64,000 nucleotides of DNA, taken from Uranotaenia lowii (taxonomy: Eukaryota; Arthropoda; Insecta; Diptera; Culicidae). The stretch lies in assembly GCF_029784155.1 (NCBI RefSeq), contig NC_073693.1:230073621-230137620 (forward strand), given 5' to 3'. The notes beneath the pieces were generated by a model. That model saw nothing but the letters and a program-made list of their open reading frames with translations, was not told where the DNA came from and did no database searches. Below, piece after piece: positions 59,225-64,000 of this stretch. The translations under genes and the position numbers were made by a program. Each line of letters starts with the position of its first letter. Position 1 is the first letter of the stretch.

Positions 59225-61240
59225 ATTTTAGAAAATTCTGCATTTTCTGACAAAGCTCTAAAACATAACAAAAAATCTCTGGGAGAAAACTTTATTTTTC
59301 TAAAATAAGCATCGCTAATTTACGCACCATTCGAAAGTTGGGACTTTCCCCTTTCATTTGAGCCCAAATTTGAAATAATTCATCGGGGGGTCTGAACATT
59401 TTATTTTTTGAAGATTTTTAACCTTTTTTTTTAAGACAAAATCATACTAATCACTGTGAAAACGCTTGTCTTACTGTTAGCGTAAATCCAACATCATATG
59501 TCAATTACATGATTTATTAGGAAATTTTCCTAGCTACAATTTTGTAGAATACATCAAATAGATAAAAATTGAGAGAAATGAGTTGGAATGTCACAAACAG
59601 AGTGATTATTATTTCATTTGAAAAATCTATTAAAACTTCTCACCACTGATTGTACTAAGACTAAAAATTGATTGAAAAAATAAATGTTTTTGGAGGCATT
59701 CGTTTATGTAAAAATGTGGTCGAATTTAAGTTTTCAAGCAAAAATTCTAGATTCTTAATTTTTCTTAAAAGTACACAAACTGAACCTTACGTCTTTAATT
59801 ATTTTTCGTTAATTAAAAGGAAAAAAAAAAACGTTACAAAATCTCAACATCAACTTTGTTTTCAACCATTTTTAGAGATTTGTTTGATGTAATTCTATAA
59901 CCATAATATATTCTCTCAATCACTTTAAGTTGTCAGATCTAAAGTCATCAGATTTTTTGTGATTTTTTTTTTCGTTTTCTGAAAATTTTGCATTTGTTTG
60001 AATTGATTATTTTTTTTCTCAAATTTCCTAGATAAAATAAAAAAGAACATGGGTTTTTATCTGATAGTATAGAACACTGCAAACATTTGTCTGTGGATTT
60101 CTGCATTTTTGGATTTCCCCTGAGTGCTATTTTCTTACTTCTATGAAAACAAAATATAACATCGTGTCATGAACAGTATTTAAAGCAGTGGTTTTAAATG
60201 CTTAAATTAATTTTTCTACATACATATATTTCCCCAGATTGGGCACTTATTCAAAATGTAACATTGCTCAAAGTATGAAATGAGTATCAAAACTTTCAAG
60301 TCAAGCAGGAGCCATCTTTTTTTTATATGGCCGGAACAAATATGAAATCTATCTTTTGTCATTTGGACTTGAAACATCACGAAGAGGAGGGGATTCAAAA
60401 TAAAAATAAATTCAAATTTTTTATACATTGAAAAAAAATTTAACCAAAGCTGGCTTGCAACAATCTTGTATATTTACAATCTACATTGCACAAAATCAAA
60501 CAATCGAGAAAATTAAAATCAAACATTTGAAAAAAAAAATTCTAAACGACATGTGATATTATTCCCATCTTCTACAGGTTGGCTATCGCTCTTTCAAATG
60601 TTTGAATTTTCTATTTTTGGTATCAAAATTTCGTTAAAATTATCTTTTACTTTATTTATTCATCACTTCGGGATTTTTGGAAAAATCGGAGTAACAAAAA
60701 AAAAAAAGAATTTAATATTTGTTCCGCAATTATAAAACCTCAAAAATGCGCATAACTTCAGATAATCCTGATAAATTTAATGTATAAGATTGATTTTTTA
60801 ATGCAAATAAACCGTTTTGAATATTTATACACTCTTCAATCAATAACTAAGCTCGTAGAATACTTTTTCTGGTCTTAGTACAATCAGTGGTAAGAAGTTT
60901 TATTAGATTTTTCAAATGAAATAATAATCACTCTGTTTGTGACATTACAACTCATTTCTCTCAATTTTTATCTATTTGATGTCTTCTACAAAATTGAAGC
61001 TAGGGAAACAGTGATAAGTATGATTTTTTTCTTTGAATAAAAGGTTAAAAAATCTTCAAAAAATGAAAAGTTCTAGACCCCCCGGTGGATTATTTGAAAT
61101 TTGATCTCAAATGAAAGGTCACTCAATCTAAAGTCACAGCTTTAGAATGGTGCAAAAATAGCGATGCTTATTCTTGGTAAATAAAAACCCTGAAAGGTCT
61201 TTATTTTTTTTCCCAATTCTGTGAAATAATAGAGTTTTAA
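59225..61240. mobile_element. Fold-back element, ~400-bp arms
   Basis: The left arm (about 59225-59672) reads inward through TAAGCATCGCTAATTTACGC, a GGGGGGTCTGAAC phrase, GATAAAAATTGAGAGAAATG and CACCACTGATTGTACTAAGA. The right arm (about 60865-61240) is its reverse complement. The inner ~110 bases match at roughly 95% and the outer part is weaker. The spacer of ~1.2 kb is AT-rich with no coding sequence. Exact ends and target duplication were not found. Confidence 0.7.
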
Positions 61241-64000
61241 CGAATTTTTTAAGAAGTATTTTTTAACTAAATTGAATTTTTAATTTTTATTTTAAAACAA
61301 AATTCATATCGTTTTGCAGACTTTAACAAATTTGTTGGAAATGAAATAAAACAAAATATTTTTTTCAACTTTCCTCAATGGTGTCGGAAATACTTTTCAT
61401 TTCAAATTTTTAGAAACAGTAGAATTTAACTTTTTTGGATCATGCATAAACGATGATCGTCATGAAAATATTATTCCTAAATTAAATAGAGTAGAATTAA
61501 CTATATCAACCATTGACAAAATCAGACAAAATATTCGAGTTCAACACGCCAAATCTACCCAATCAATCATTAAAACATAGGTCCATTTTTTTTTTTAATT
61601 TCATACTATATTTTAATTTATTTTGAAAGTAATCACCGTTAGTTATGTTTGTGAATTTAATTTATCAACCTTATCGGTCAGAGTTATATTCTTTTAGTAA
61701 GAACATTTCAAGATTTTGAAAATTACAGTAAGGAACAATCAATCGATAATCATAACGAATTTTCAATTTCATTATCTTTGAATGTTCTGACTAAAACATC
61801 ATTAATTTCACCTATGTGACCAATACATTGAATTAACATTTTTTTTAAATTTTCAAATTTTTTTTTTATTTTAAACGTCAAACCTAAGGCATTTTTTAAT
61901 TGTTTTTAATAAGTTTGCCATAGTTTTTCATTTTTTTGTTTTTTTTTTTGCTCTGCAAACATCTCTTTGGAAACTTATAAATTTAGATTTTTTCTAAGAA
62001 AAACCTTGTTTGTTCCTTTTTTCCTTCTCAATCCAGGGCCCAATATTTCAATTGACGTCGACAAAATACTCAGAACTGAAAATTTTAAGACTTTGATTGC
62101 GCTTGAAAATTTAAGAACGTTTCATTTGTTTTTATTGTTTAAATTAATCTTTTTGGCCTCAATTATAACCTAATGAAAAAATAAACAAACTTTTGCTGCC
62201 TTTTATTTTGATAACTGGAAGCATACGAATATAAAAACATCTTTATCTCTGACTTTGATCACTGACACTCTTGAAATAAAATATAATAATTTCTTTTTTA
62301 TCAAATTCAATTCAATTATCATGTATGTGTTTTTTTAAGTTATTTCCCAAGTCCAAAATTTTGCCTTTTTGAAAATTCACATCTCAAACAATAATTGATT
62401 TTTATTAATAAAGATAAAACAGAGAAATGTTTCAATCAACCCTTCAATTGAAAATTAAGAAAACAAATGTTAATTAACATGATTTAAAATGAACAAATAA
62501 TATTATTTTGCTGAATCATTTTTAATCATGGTTAATTTCTGACCTGAACTGAAATTTATTTTAGCATTCGGATTCAATTTCTTTTTAATTCTGGTGTTCA
62601 ATTTAATGAAGGTATTTGTCGAATCCGCCAGTTCTTTTCTGTACTCTTTTTTCCATATGGACAACACACATCCGTATATACCAATAGTCGTAGAACAACT
62701 GAAGTGTTTGCTCCTGTTTGCGTGCTTTGGGATCTTTCTCACTCACTCTCAATTTACACGATGAAACACAAAACTCAAAGACTCGTTATTTTGTGACCAA
62801 TTTAAACATTATTATTTTATTGTCACATCCTTTTATCTATTATTTATTTCATCTATCCTCTACAGTATTCTATTTCTTTGCAGTGATACTTTTGTCCAAA
62901 CTATAAATTCTGTTTTTATTCGAATATTTTGCATTCGTTTTCTGGTGTTTCGAAAATATTAACTTAAAATATCTTGTTCAGAATAAGAATCTTAATTTTG
63001 AGTTATATATAAAAAAAAATTACCGGGTATAACATTGATTTGAAACTTTAATTGGGATTAGTTTTGAATAATATCAGTAATATTTTTTTATTCACAATAT
63101 CCTTGAGAAAATTTCCAAGGTTTTAAGGTTTAAAGAGATTAAGTTTGTAATTTTGATTTTATTTTCCGTACAGTAAAATGCGAAAAAAGGATACTATGAC
63201 AATTTGTTTTCAAAAATGTTTGAATCCCTGCAGCAATCATCTATTTTTCGTACGCATTAGAAAAACCCATGTTCCCTCAGGAATATAAAAATATTATGAT
63301 AAATAAGTGCCTTCGCCAATCAAACAAAGACAGAGAGACAACGAAAACAAACATAAATCTTCAAGAAAATCCTTTCTCCCCTAGCAGCTGATGGGATCTG
63401 GGGGACACACATCTTGCACAATTTGTCGCAATCCGTTTATTGGCATAGGCTTAAGTCTTCTTTTAAGGGGAAATCCCTTGGAGAGACGAGGCAAATATTG
63501 ATCAATATCGCTGCCAGGTGGTGTCAATTTGAGGTTTTGCTATTCGGAAAAAAAAATTTGAAGAAGGTAATAAACTTTTACTTAGCATCGATAAATGGTT
63601 TGTGGTTAGTTTGTTGAAACCAATAAAATTCGATACTTTCTGTTTTTTCCCGCTCAAAGTTCCATCGACACATTCAATGATTCCGACCCTTATAGGCAAA
63701 TTGACTGCATGCTATGGCAAGAAAAGCGGAAAACTTTCTGGCTAGCAAAGATATCAGTTGCATTTCCGTGCGGGAAATTTTCCTGGGAACGGTTATGGGT
63801 TCCTCCCATTCGAGAATTTTATTTTATTGTCGCTTTCAATAAACACAAACAAGCGTATTTCTCCAATTTCAACGTTGGAATGGATATGCTGATGATGATG
63901 GTGATGCTGTGCTGCTAGAATGCATGCATGGTGTTACGCAAATGCGAGAAAATTTCAACTAGTGATGCCAAAATATTCAACGATATATCAGTGTCCAATG
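61241..64000. other. AT-rich then balanced, no gene seen
   Basis: No recognised element ends. The last ~600 bases (63370-63960) have more balanced composition and include an ATGATG repeat (63890-63905). They may be unique host DNA. No exon is supported. Confidence 0.4.

Noticed and set aside
62503..62742. 79-codon minus-strand ORF with Lys-rich product
   Set aside because: It begins with a non-ATG codon and shows no domain, splice signals or homology I can recognise.

Overview
The window reads as AT-rich, repeat-saturated animal DNA, most likely from an insect and plausibly a mosquito. That placement is inference. It rests on a Jockey-type element, a Penelope-like element with a GIY-YIG nuclease, Helitrons that begin TCTATATATATAAAA and end GGGTCAGCTAG, and terminal repeats of the kind common in dipteran MITEs. 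I see no convincing host protein-coding gene. One short ORF (24392-24793) might be a small gene. Almost everything recognisable is mobile DNA at different stages of decay.

Layout: 1-3.5 kb holds a 500-base assembly gap, a retrotransposon ORF1 relic, a Helitron-type tail with a hAT-like MITE in it, and a pogo-like element that contains another MITE. 3.5-6.9 kb is plain AT-rich DNA. 6.9-7.9 kb is a decayed RNase H end of a non-LTR retrotransposon that turns back on itself as a 133-bp palindrome. 8.0-11.0 kb is GC-rich compared with its surroundings and carries a 27-28-bp minisatellite and a ~478-bp direct repeat; I cannot name it. 11.2-14.5 kb is noncoding. 14.5-17.25 kb is a Penelope-like element inserted as a head-to-head inverted pair, bounded by a perfect 13-bp target duplication and carrying hammerhead-like motifs at both ends.

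20.3-23.75 kb is a MITE split by a 2.4-kb hAT-like element. 25.66-32.81 kb is a nested complex of five elements: an outer MITE contains a Helitron (itself split by a TIR element) and a second copy of that TIR element, which is split by a Jockey-like retrotransposon. 36.86-40.49 kb is a tandem dimer of a 1.8-kb fold-back element with CACTA-like ends and TTA target duplications. Immediately to its right lies a reverse-strand ORF1 (gag-like, CCHC) relic. 42-51 kb contains a piggyBac-like MITE, a palindromic MITE, a purine tract, and a hAT-like MITE whose core is a 105-bp hairpin with a tRNA-like loop. 52.70-54.69 kb is a second, uninterrupted copy of the Helitron in the opposite orientation. 57-61.2 kb contains another palindromic MITE and a ~2-kb fold-back. 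The ends (48-50, 54.7-57, 61.2-64 kb) show no gene.

The elements do not form a pathway. The coherent story is layered insertion into what is probably an intron or intergenic desert, with an unusual amount of long inverted-repeat DNA. The element boundaries marked with target-site duplications were read directly from the sequence and are the firmest calls.
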